This document shows, piece after piece, positions 21,301 through 28,833 of a stretch of DNA of 64,000 nt. A program made the translations under genes and the position numbers. A model generated the notes under the pieces. It was given only the letters and a program-made list of their open reading frames with translations, searched no databases and was not told the DNA's origin. Every line of letters starts with the position of its first letter. Position 1 is the first letter of the stretch. The DNA comes from Cryptomeria japonica (lineage: Eukaryota > Streptophyta > Pinopsida > Cupressales > Cupressaceae), in the NCBI RefSeq assembly GCF_030272615.1, contig NC_081406.1, forward strand, positions 166,021,521 to 166,085,520, written 5' to 3'.

Positions 21301-23109
21301 CCGTAAGTCTGCAACTCTTATTTCAAGTTCAATGGAAACTTTTGGGTCTTTATAAACCAATGAAGCCCTAGTATGATCGGAACCTTATGGCTCTAAATCA
21401 AATCTTAACACTTGTCAACCTAAAATTAATTGGACTACCATAATCAATGTGCTTCCTAGTTTCAAGTTGAGTAGGGGTGGGTGGACAAATGAGTACACAT
21501 TAGATGTGCTTAGTAAGCATATTCAAAACCTCTGGCCAAGGTAACACAAAGTTTTGCTTCCATCAGTCAGTCCACCAATATTAGATGCATAACCTAGTCA
21601 GTGAGTCATACTAGTTAGCACGAGTCTATAGTGTGTGACCGGCTAGAGTTGTGTAGGTATCTAAACACTAGGTTTAGATGGTAACTAGACTTAGTCATGT
21701 TTCTGCACCCTCATGAAGGGAAAGCCAGTTCTGAAAGGAAGATGTGTGGACTGCCAGGTCTATGATTGGAGGTAAAGCACCCTAATGATACTCTCCCTCA
21801 CACGGAATATGTTGAGAGTTGATTGGACAATTGAACAGACAAACAAAAACACTGTAGATTCTAAACCCTTCTTTGTCTTCTTATTTAACGTTAGCATGTT
21901 TGAATATGTTAGCAATAAAGATCTAGTAAGAATCTTCTACTTCCATGTTATCTTTTCAGTAATCACTTTATGTTTACTTATCAAATCGTGTTAGAATGAA
22001 GTTTATGAGCTTTTAAAAAATGTGTCTATGCTATTTCAGTTAGCTTTTCTTTTATAAAAGATGCATGAAATACATTTATTTTCTTGTTATGTAAAAGTTA
22101 TTGTTAAATTGGTACACTATGTGCCATCTCTAATTGATTGTGTTTTAGATTTACTAAAATCTTTTTGGAGATAAGTTCTGATATCAAACTTGTTGTGCTC
22201 CACTAAAAGATTAATTGTGTCAACGACCATCCCCATTATTAAACGGATTTACTTTAAGACACCTATCCCCTAATTGAAGGATTGAATCCCTTCCCCATCT
22301 ATAAATTCAAAGAAAAAACGAAGTCCTAACAAAATGCTTATGGCTGTAACTAGAAAGCAAAAACCAAACAGAAAACTCAAATACTTGTTTGAACTAAATA
22401 TGGGAATTTGAAATCTTTTGCATAAATTCACATAAAGCATGGTAATCAAAACAGTAGCAAGTGGAGTCTTATCACACATTTCTTCAAGGTATGTGAGATT
22501 GGCCAGCTCCGCTGGGACCACTCCAGTCAGGTTCTGGCTTTTCAGATATCTGCAACCATTTATTTCATTCAACAATTAAAAAATTCTCTGTTTAAGATAA
22601 GAAAACCAAAGACAGAGCAGAAGTTATACAAAAAACACAGGAAAATATGGATACATACATGCGGGTAACGTGGAAAAATGTTCTCCCCTCTGTCGTATGC
22701 ATCTCACAGAATAAATTATTTTGGGTCTCATACTCCTGGCTGACATTCCAGCTTCCCTTTCCACTGCAAGGATCCTCACTGAAATCCCACTTCCTATTTC
22801 TCATTTTATCTCGTATAGTTTTCAGCGCTTTTACTATCAACAAACAGAATTGAAATAATGTGAATTGAAATGTAGAGAGAGAGAAAAATTCCTTAAGAAA
22901 TGAGCTTTTGTATACTACTTTTTAGACAGTTGATTTTGAATATAGGAGTGGAAATGCATAGAAATAAAAGACATTTAATTACCTTCTTGTGGGTCTGTTA
23001 CTGTTGCTGCAGCAGCTTCTCCTGGATGTCCCCTGTAATAGCAGTGTAGAAGACTTATGTGTAAAACCCATACTAAAAATATGAAACCCAAACGAGAATG
23101 GATTGCCAT
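5419..23109 (-). CDS. LRR receptor-like kinase gene, LRR-VIII type, 5' eleven exons (3' part outside the window)
   Basis: Encodes the start of a plasma-membrane receptor kinase: signal peptide, N-terminal cap, then LRRs. Exons on the minus strand: 22983-23109, 22659-22833, 22478-22549, 15517-15588, 15295-15366, 15096-15167, 6290-6361, 6094-6165, 5900-5971, 5598-5669, 5419-5490. All introns are GT-AG. The last nine exons are each exactly 72 bp and break after codon position 2, so 316 codons join without a stop. Residues 1-25 form a signal peptide. Exon 2 carries [15 protein letters not shown], typical of this family's cap. Exon 8 gives KIPDFIGNW and exon 9 [11 protein letters not shown], both family hallmarks, and the LRR order matches the family with none missing. 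Introns 3 and 6 are 6.9 and 8.7 kb. The malectin, transmembrane and kinase exons must lie beyond position 1, so function cannot be confirmed here. Confidence 0.93.
6698..6952 (+). repeat. Dispersed repeat, copy 1 of 2 (intron 6)
   Basis: About 250 bp, starting at the aaatgtactaat tract and ending near aatttccaagtag. It is repeated in the same orientation at 16738-16983 with high identity, including ttggacaccttggcaaaa and gatgtggcatcatatttga. It is not bounded by obvious terminal repeats. Its family is unknown. Confidence 0.8.
6953..7847. other. Intron 6 DNA, no feature recognised
   Basis: No coding frame or terminal repeat was seen between the dispersed repeat and the copia LTR. Confidence 0.55.
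7848..8748 (-). repeat. 3' LTR of a Ty1/copia element
   Basis: A 901 bp TG...CA repeat. On the minus strand it begins TGTTAGGAAAATGG and ends CTTCCTTACA. Directly upstream in the minus direction lies the polypurine string CAAGTGGGAGAA, then a copia pol tail (8749-9000), so this is a 3' LTR. A related copy in the opposite orientation is the solo LTR at 13574-14402. The 5' part of this element is missing, apparently replaced by chromovirus DNA from about 9000. Confidence 0.85.
8749..9000 (-). pseudogene. Ty1/copia pol 3' end (RNase H C-terminus) plus polypurine tract
   Basis: The minus strand reads [20 protein letters not shown] shortly before a stop. This matches the end of copia RNase H, where the usual text is a basic segment followed by N-x-A-D-x-L-T-K. 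After about 60 non-coding bases comes the polypurine tract at 8749-8762 and then the LTR. Only the last 60-80 codons remain. It is inactive. Confidence 0.75.
9001..9639. other. Unresolved sequence downstream of the chromovirus pol
   Basis: This should contain the 3' non-coding end or LTR of the chromovirus at 9640-13330, but no partner LTR exists in the window to delimit it. Two short matching stretches around 9290-9420 (tggtgagactttct / ttgtcccatcaatc) suggest an internal duplication. Confidence 0.4.
9679..9812 (-). pseudogene. Integrase C-terminal chromodomain
   Basis: The minus-strand translation reads NEYMEYLV, a stop, then [12 protein letters not shown], the aromatic and acidic pattern of a chromodomain. 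In chromoviruses this module reads histone marks and guides integration into heterochromatin. One in-frame TGA falls where an R or K is usual. Confidence 0.75.
10200..10760 (-). pseudogene. Integrase catalytic core, decayed
   Basis: The minus strand reads [15 protein letters not shown], which surrounds the second catalytic aspartate, and later [20 protein letters not shown], which holds the catalytic glutamate. Several stops lie between these motifs, so the enzyme is dead. Confidence 0.8.
10830..11300 (-). pseudogene. RNase H tail and integrase N-terminal region, decayed
   Basis: The minus strand reads [20 protein letters not shown], the standard end of gypsy RNase H with the conserved D-A-L-S-R. 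The following integrase zinc-binding region is heavily broken. Confidence 0.75.
11319..12300 (-). pseudogene. Reverse transcriptase, two open pieces separated by a break
   Basis: The upstream piece (11932-12300, 122 codons) carries the conserved start of gypsy [10 protein letters not shown] followed by a [10 protein letters not shown] block. The downstream piece (11319-11771, 150 codons) carries [12 protein letters not shown] and the catalytic box YLDD at 11643-11654, then [11 protein letters not shown]. The conserved APATF is APDTF here. The roughly 160 bp between them no longer reads through. Confidence 0.9.
12771..13200 (-). pseudogene. Gag C-terminal part with CCHC zinc knuckle
   Basis: [14 protein letters not shown] is a perfect C-x2-C-x4-H-x4-C knuckle (12917-12961), preceded by a Gly/Arg-rich RNA-binding stretch in another frame. 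The N-terminal gag domain is absent. Confidence 0.8.
13574..14402 (+). repeat. Solo LTR of the copia family
   Basis: An 829 bp LTR related to the one at 7848-8748 but in the opposite orientation. It is flanked by a perfect 5 bp target duplication, ATTTC at 13569-13573 and 14403-14407, with no internal element DNA. The first dinucleotide is TA instead of TG. It arose by recombination between the LTRs of a full element that had inserted here independently. Confidence 0.9.
14403..15095. other. Intron 6 DNA, AT-rich, no feature recognised
   Basis: The string aagggcttctattatat occurs on both sides of the solo LTR (about 13388 and 14707). No coding or terminal repeats were seen. Confidence 0.55.
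15096..15588 (-). CDS. Receptor-kinase exons 4-6 (three LRR exons)
   Basis: Exons 15517-15588, 15295-15366 and 15096-15167 are separated by introns of 150 and 127 bp. They encode [34 protein letters not shown] and [17 protein letters not shown] type LRRs. All three are 72 bp with canonical splice sites and join in phase with exons 3 and 7. Confidence 0.93.
15589..16737. other. Start of intron 3, very AT-rich, with a local tandem duplication
   Basis: No gene. A unit of about 110 bp (containing aatcaattat, gactattgatacatgtaaaa and attaatag) appears at about 16181-16290 and again at 16328-16432, separated by a T-run. Confidence 0.6.
16738..16983 (+). repeat. Dispersed repeat, copy 2 of 2 (intron 3)
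   Basis: Direct repeat of 6698-6952. The two copies flank exons 4-6 in the same orientation. Confidence 0.8.
17366..17650 (+). pseudogene. Pentatricopeptide-repeat (PPR) protein gene fragment
   Basis: After one frame shift near 17410, the plus strand reads [20 protein letters not shown] followed by [14 protein letters not shown]. This is a PPR unit with the usual A-L-x-x-F-x-x-M spacing. Upstream, MCARYRSVE resembles the M-Y-A-K-C-G-S motif of the preceding PPR. Plant PPR proteins bind organelle RNA, but only about 1.5 repeats survive here, with at least one shift and a derailed end. It lies antisense inside intron 3 of the receptor kinase. It is most likely a captured or retroposed piece, not an expressed gene. 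Confidence 0.7.
17651..18438. other. Intron DNA, no firm feature
   Basis: More GC-balanced than the surrounding DNA, possibly the decayed continuation of the PPR gene copy. No motif is readable. Confidence 0.4.
18444..18795 (-). repeat. Truncated 3' LTR
   Basis: About 352 bp matching 19524-19880 with roughly 93% identity by eye, including gcagtgggaata and cattacaacaacctctc. The U3 side is deleted. Confidence 0.85.
18800..19510 (-). pseudogene. Gag N-terminal fragment of the deleted element
   Basis: The minus strand gives [10 protein letters not shown], then [20 protein letters not shown] and a [11 protein letters not shown] segment, a clear Retrotrans_gag signature with the W-W motif. A stop and frame changes interrupt it. 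The upstream part is acidic ([17 protein letters not shown]) and contains a 60 bp tandem duplication. Confidence 0.75.
19148..19267. repeat. Perfect 60 bp tandem duplication
   Basis: Two adjacent copies differ at about one base near the join (atcactta / atcagtta). The duplication is in frame (20 codons) and repeats an acidic segment of the gag fragment. Confidence 0.9.
19524..20353 (-). repeat. 5' LTR of the deleted gypsy element
   Basis: 830 bp, bounded by TGATGCAG and CTGCATCA. The primer-binding string adjoins at 19510-19523. Confidence 0.85.
20359..22477. other. Remainder of intron 3, no feature recognised
   Basis: No coding exon, terminal repeat or known domain is visible. Motifs such as gcatgcag and tgcatgtagcctgcag recur around 21060-21260 without a clear unit. 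Confidence 0.5.
22478..23109 (-). CDS. Receptor-kinase exons 1-3 (start codon, signal peptide, cap, first LRR)
   Basis: Exon 1 (22983-23109, 127 bp) starts at ATG 23109-23107. It encodes a hydrophobic signal peptide ([16 protein letters not shown]) and ends in phase 1. Exon 2 (22659-22833, 175 bp) encodes the extracellular cap with [10 protein letters not shown] and [10 protein letters not shown]. Exon 3 (22478-22549, 72 bp) encodes [20 protein letters not shown]. Introns 1 and 2 are 149 and 109 bp. The donor after exon 3 is GTGTGA, the weakest of the gene. This start is the only ATG that gives a signal peptide in frame with the rest. Confidence 0.92.
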
Positions 23110-23208
23110 TGCAAAGAAAGGAGAATAATGAAAGTATCTAAGTTGAGCTCATTGTCCTCAACATTTCATTTACGGAATAGGGATGAAATGGTTCTAATTT
23201 GGAATTGG

Positions 23209-23214
23209 TATATA
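23209..23214 (-). promoter_or_regulatory. Candidate TATA box of the receptor-kinase gene
   Basis: TATATA in the minus-strand context CCTATATACC, about 100 bp upstream of the ATG. This would give a 5' UTR of about 70 bases. Position and sequence only; no transcript evidence. Confidence 0.45.
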
Positions 23215-25869
23215 GGATTTAAGGACTGTATTGGTATATCAACTAGTCAAAGATTTTTGGGAAAGCTGGCATGTTGAAAAGTTTGCATTATGGGAGCAAT
23301 TGAGAATCAGAGCACAATGATATTATTGTATCAAAGTTTGACTGCGTATGATTACTTAATTCGAATTTCTTATATGCTTTCCAAGTACAATAATGAATGG
23401 CACTGCTCTTGCCACATATTGGCTTTTGTTATTTAGACTTTTTTGAGTGAATAATTTAAAAAACACACTTATTACTGACAACCAATCAGTGAAAGTTTAG
23501 ACCAAATTATGAGGAGAGCTGATATGCAATCAAAAGTGAGCGGGACTGTATTTTTTTCTGCATTCTTTCAATTAGAAAAGTAAGAAAAGTAAGCAGGACT
23601 GTACGTCTCTCACCATGAAAGAAACGTTTATTTGTGGGGTTATCTGAATGGCCAGTTGCGTCTCGTCAACAGTCTATTTCACTCCTTTTGAAATTCGAAG
23701 TTTCATTGTAGTTTTCTAATCCAGCAAAATAATGAGAAGTACTGCTCTTGCACAGAATGGCCATTCTGTTCCACTTGAATTGTTTTATACCTTTAGTTTT
23801 TTAATTTTAAGTTTTATTATTATTTTTATTTTTTTTGAAAAGCAACTTTTTATATAATAAGACAATTGTAATTTATTCGTTATTTTTCTAGTCAATAGAA
23901 CAATTTATTTATGTCTCAGTTTTACATTTCTTTTATTCGGTATCAGAAAGGGACGATTAAGGATAGTTAAAAATCAAAGAGTTTGCAAGAAATCATGAAA
24001 GATCACAAATGGTTTTGTGATATTGTTCCAATTAGATAAGCCCCTCAAGTTGAAAGGGCAAAATATTTTTGAAATCAACATTGTCAAGCCTGCTTTCAAT
24101 GCAGAAGCCACCTCCTCAATGAAGTGAAGCTGACACCCTTAAAAGAGGAGATCACAGTCAAACAGATCTGGCATAAATTGCGAATTTTCAATCCACCTTT
24201 AAAATAGTGAAGCCCTTCATTTGTAAGGTTGTTGAAGGAGAAAGAAACAAAGTTATTGCTGCAAAATTTAAAGGGAGGAGCAGTCTATTTGTCTATATTT
24301 AACAATGTGAACTTTTTTGGACATTGTTTATATTTAACACTTTTTTCCGTTCAACGGGGAATTTTTTTTCCTTGCGCAATGCGAATTGAGGATGGTGACT
24401 TTCCACCAAGTATCTGTTCAGAAATCAAAATGAATCATTGATTATATTTTTTCAGTATTCTTCTATCACATCGATGCAATGCATTTAATTAAGACCTCTT
24501 ATTTATTGAATTATCTATCCAGAAATCAAAATAAATTTGTATTATTTTATACTTTTCAACGAACAACACTTTTCTGTGTCAGTATTCTTCTATCACACCG
24601 GTGCAATGCATTTAATTCACTTTAGGACTTGTGCTCCACTCCTCTTATCTATTGAATTATCTCGGTCTTTTTTTAAATTACAATTCAATTTATGGTCAAT
24701 GACTTGTTGATGATAAAGGTAATTATACAATCGAAAGCTATCCTTTTGTAAGATTTTGAACTTGTGATTTCTATCAAATATTTAATTTGTGTGATTATTT
24801 GTGTCCACTATGCATTTTTTGTCATATTTAATAATGAATGCTTGATTTATTGATGATGCTGAATTATTCTAAATTGGATGCAAGACATACATCACCATAA
24901 AAAGAAAAAAAAAATAGTACAATTGTTGTAGAATTGTTTCTTGACATTGCTCATATTTAAATCTATTTTTTTGCATTATGTAAAGTGTGTGTCATAAGCT
25001 AGTGCAATGTACATGCATTTGCAATTTCCATGTTTGGGAATTTGAGCATATTTTTTTGTACATGTGGGTACTCAAATTGGAAAGACACTACATTTGTGAT
25101 GCTTACAAACACATTAACGACAATTATATTAATTTCTTGACAACTGATTCTTGAAGGGGTAGCTGAGAAGTTGGGGGAGCTCATCATCATCTTGTATAGA
25201 AAAAGAACAAACTCGCAAAATTCAAAGATGGCAAGGTTGATCGTCCCATAAATTATTTAATGTTTAGCCTCCACGTTAAATATTTTTCTATTTCATGGAT
25301 TTTTCTACAATTTTAACTTTTTATATTCTTAATTTTTAAATTATGTTTTAATAAATGATATTTGATTTTTGTCATTAATATGTTGTAATATGTTAATTGA
25401 TTTAAAGTATTATTAATAGAATTATTAATTTGTTATTACTACTACTATCATAAAATAATGAAATTTTCTCTAGATGGGGGAAGGAAGTAAATATTAATGG
25501 TTTCCTCAGGACATATATATCTTGTAGCTCTTCCATTTTTTGAATCTAGTACAATCTTATTCTTATGAATAAAAAAATAAAATAATGAAATTTTTTGAAC
25601 TATTAAATTTTTGCTTCTAAATGATATTTAAAAGTAAAAATAAAAGAACTTAATTCAACAAAAGTTAAAATTATGTTAATAAAAAAGAACCAATGCCCAT
25701 TTAGAATTAAAGTTCTGAATATGATGTAGTAAAATAATTATAATCTAACATGAATGCATTTAACTTTAAATAAAATACTAGAATTTACATATACAGTGTT
25801 TTTATGAATAATTTATGAAGCAAATAAATATAAAATAGATTAAAAATATAATTATTAATTTTTAATTAA
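23215..25869. other. Region upstream of the receptor kinase, no gene recognised
   Basis: AT-rich. A duplicated segment (tattcttctatcacaycg with gtgcaatgcatttaatt) lies at about 24452-24515 and 24579-24662. No other repeat, frame or terminal structure is convincing. Confidence 0.55.
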
Positions 25870-26309
25870 ATATTGCTTTCTATTATTTTCTATTAAAGTA
25901 AGAAAGGTTTTAAAAGGGCTCAAAACAATTTACATTAAGAAGGATTTAACAATAAGCACAACAAGACAACAAAAACAATCAAAAAAGACTGCTACAAAAC
26001 TAAAGTGGACAACAAATTGAAAACTAGCACAATAGGATAGCCAAAAGTAACTACCAAGTACAATAGGACAACAAACTGAAATTGAAATTTGACCCAATCA
26101 TTGGGTTTTAAAAGGTGGTCTAAGCATTTTTTGTTAACCATATAACGAGGGTCCTTTTCCACTAGATTCCTTGTCTTAACACTAGGAGAATCCCAAGAAA
26201 CAACATTGGGATCAGAATTTCCCTAATTTCACTCCTTTGTATTTGAAATAAAAGATTGATCTTTATTCTCCAAACATATTTTCTTGATATGGAGAGTCCA
26301 ATAAACCAC
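25870..26309 (-). pseudogene. 3' end of a LINE ORF1 copy, separated from its 5' part by the LTR element
   Basis: The minus strand continues the sequence that stops at 34184. It gives a hydrophilic segment (EKDPRYMVNKKCLDHLLKP) and then T/G-rich non-coding DNA of the kind found at LINE 3' ends, ending near ttactttaatag. Joining across the ACCAC duplication is sequence inference. No poly(A) tail is preserved. Confidence 0.5.
26305..26309. repeat. Target-site duplication, left copy (ACCAC)
   Basis: Identical to 34179-34183, directly outside the two LTR ends. Confidence 0.95.
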
Positions 26310-27551
26310 TGTAAAGCAGAAAATTGCAATCGAACCCTAGTTGCTCTCCACTCTTCCAACTCCGAGGAGAGAGAAGGGAGATCGCTAGGGTTGATGGTTT
26401 TCACTTAGGGGAGAGACTTTACATTCAAAAGAGGGGTTGAAACCCACAAGATCCAATCCCACACAATGCAAGATTGGATGCTAAATGCGTTTCAAGGGTT
26501 AAGACAGCAAGGCTACCCTCTTTTGTAAAGAATGTTCATAGAAGAATTAAGCTAGGAATGCATAGAAAGTGACAAAGATTCGCTTATAAACTGAGATAGG
26601 GATATAGGATGAAGCTGCGAACCTAGAATTAGCAGTAAAATGTCGATACGGCGCTGTCCTGCAAATTTGAGAAAAATTTGTCGGGATGATGGCGCCCGGC
26701 GCCACGGTCCTCCAAAAAATCCACGAAACGAAGGGGGATCTGTTCGTCTCTGCACAAGGATTCCAAATCTTCAATTTCAGTCGCGTACCTGCAACCTACA
26801 CACAGAAAAGCGAAGACGATTGGGGGGTTAGGGATTAGGGGTTTGCCTTTAGGTCAAACCCCGGTTTTGGAATTAACCAAGAAATGAGAAATTGCTGTAA
26901 ATGTAAATGTCTGTAATGTAAAACAAGTACTAATACCTTGTTGTAAGGATGTTTGTATCCTTATGTGTGAAGGTATAGATGTTGTTGTTTGTTGTATTGT
27001 TGTATGTTGTATGTAGCTTGTAGTAAGTGATCTCCTCTTCAATGGTTGAATCCTTGTCTTGAATGCAACACTTAGCCTTGAATGGAGACTTAGAAGGAAT
27101 GCTTGAATGCTTGAATGCTTGAATGCTTGAGTATAGTTTCCACGCTTGTCACATATATCCTTCTTCCCCAAATGGGAGAGGAAAATGTAGTTTATATACT
27201 TGCCAATTAGGGTTAAAAGACTGATTTTACCGACCTTAGGCCGACCAGGAAACAATAATTTCCAATTTGCAAACAAAAAGACCCGAAGTCTCATAGGAGA
27301 CCGGGCCCAAAATAGGCCCAGGGACCAGGGCGCTGGGCACCATGGTTTTGGGGGACCAGGGCGCTGGGCGCTCTGGTCCCACCTCCCGGGACAGCAGGGT
27401 GCAAAGGAGGTTCAGGCCAGGGTGCTAGAAAATGCAGTTTTTAATGTCAAAAACAGGTTTCAGGGTCTCCATTCAGGTTGCGTGTTGCGTCGCCATCGTG
27501 AAGACCGAAATGCAGTCGAAATTGCAATTGTCGCAATTTTAGGACGCTACA
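26310..27551 (-). repeat. 3' LTR of the gag-only element
   Basis: Contains the GGGGTTTG...CAAACCCC hairpin (26838-26862), four gaatgctt units (27097-27128), a TATATAAA box on the minus strand (27191-27198) and two 31 bp ggaccagggcgctggg units (27321-27380). Confidence 0.95.
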
Positions 27552-27569
27552 TTTAGCCCCCACTTTAGC
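27552..27569 (-). promoter_or_regulatory. Polypurine tract
   Basis: The minus strand reads GCTAAAGTGGGGGCTAAA directly against the TG of the 3' LTR. It primes plus-strand DNA synthesis in LTR elements. Confidence 0.85.
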
Positions 27570-28293
27570 GGGAGTATGTATGCTCATACTTCCGGTAAAG
27601 TACAAGGAAACAACATTGAAAGACTTTCACCACGTCAAGGAGGCAAGACACACCAAGCCCCCAATGGACTAAGGATCTTACGACTTCGATTGACAAAGGA
27701 AAAGGGAAGATCACGAGGGAGAACCATGACTGTCAGTAGTAAGGTTCCCTCACTATGAGTCATGCAAGAAAAATACCAAAAATTTTCAAGGCAAAGCTAA
27801 GTTTGCCAAGAAATTTTCAAGTATCCTGAAAGGATAGATAGGGTGTATGCCCCCCACGTTAAAGCGATCGCACACGCCTCAACGGGGGTGATTGTTTTAA
27901 CGTAGTGATACACATAAGAAATAAGAAGGGAAAGGAGCACGTTATCGCAAAGATTTAGCCCCCAAGTGTGAGATAAACCCAAGGATAATAGACACAAACA
28001 CAAAGCACAAGGTGACTTCGCTTTCCTCGGGGTCAGTATGCTATATGATAATTCATGTATATATATCATATGTATGTATGCATAATTGTTCTTTATTCCC
28101 CAATCAAGGAAGGTCACCTAGGAGAAGGGAACACATGTGTCTTTTGAGTCAACATGAGAGAGACCAAAAGAGATCTCAATGCTTTGCATCGTCCTCAAGT
28201 AGACAACACTAAGGACAACAAATAGAAGAATGAGAATAACATATAGAAGAAGTAACAAAAGAGAGGAGGAGGGAGTCTGCTATGCTAATGTAA
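27570..28293 (-). other. 3' non-coding region of the gag-only element
   Basis: Between the end of the gag extension and the polypurine tract. No frame longer than about 100 codons in the sense direction and no similarity to pol domains. Confidence 0.7.
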
Positions 28294-28833
28294 CTAGTCT
28301 AGTACGTCATCTACCTCCCGATCTTGCTGATCAATGTTTCGGGAAGGCAGGGAACACGCTAGAGGAGGAACATCCAACACAGCAGATGGAGCTATCACAA
28401 GATCCAAACAAGGGCTATGTTCATGTTCCAAGCCACGTTGTTCTTGTCTAGGAGCTAGGATAAGTGCTTTAGAAAATTCATTAGATAAATGGTTATCAAC
28501 ATCAACAAGTTCATATTCACTATCAGAAGCAAGAGGAGTAACATGTTCATCATGAATAACATTTTCATCTATATCATCATCAAGATTTATAAAAATAGGA
28601 TCTTTAACTCGCACAGGATCAAGACCATCATGCATCTTATGTTTAGGAGATTTAGGCTCAATTTCCGGCTGAGGAGAAAATGGAATAATGCTTGTTGAAG
28701 GTATTTTTGGAGATTGCAAAGTTTGAGAAGCAGCTGCTTGAGCCCTAAGACGACGCTTTCGTCGGCGTTCACGTGCAGAATGATTTCGTCTAGTCTTAGT
28801 AGGAAGTGGAGAAGATTGAGGAGGAGGAATATT
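28294..28833 (-). CDS. In-frame extension of gag after an amber codon
   Basis: This frame is the direct continuation of the 967-codon gag frame. The stop TAG at 28836-28834 is followed in the same frame by 179 sense codons and then a stop at the left end. It opens with a Pro/Ser stretch, then a strongly basic segment (TRRNHSARERRRKRRLRAQA) that could bind nucleic acid or act as a nuclear signal. A long acidic region follows (VKDPIFINLDDDIDEN and onward). There is no AUG near the start, so it would need amber readthrough, or it became detached through a recent nonsense mutation. The UAG context (UAGAAU) is not the classical CAAUUA readthrough context. No family was recognised. Confidence 0.6.
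   Translation of the reverse strand, partial: NIPPPQSSPLPTKTRRNHSARERRRKRRLRAQAAASQTLQSPKIPSTSIIPFSPQPEIEPKSPKHKMHDGLDPVRVKDPIFINLDDDIDENVIHDEHVTPLASDSEYELVDVDNHLSNEFSKALILAPRQEQRGLEHEHSPCLDLVIAPSAVLDVPPLACSLPSRNIDQQDREVDDVLD

Noticed and set aside
23215-25869. A second protein gene upstream of the receptor kinase
   Set aside because: Only short frames without domains or splice-consistent exons were seen on either strand.
26854-27294. Open frame of 146 codons (and its partners at 33458-34031)
   Set aside because: It lies within the LTR, is duplicated only because the LTR is, and has no domain. It overlaps the TATA box and tandem units.
28012-28555. Several plus-strand frames in the 3' part of the gag-only element
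   Set aside because: They are shadows of the gag extension and the 3' non-coding region. The conserved reading is on the minus strand.
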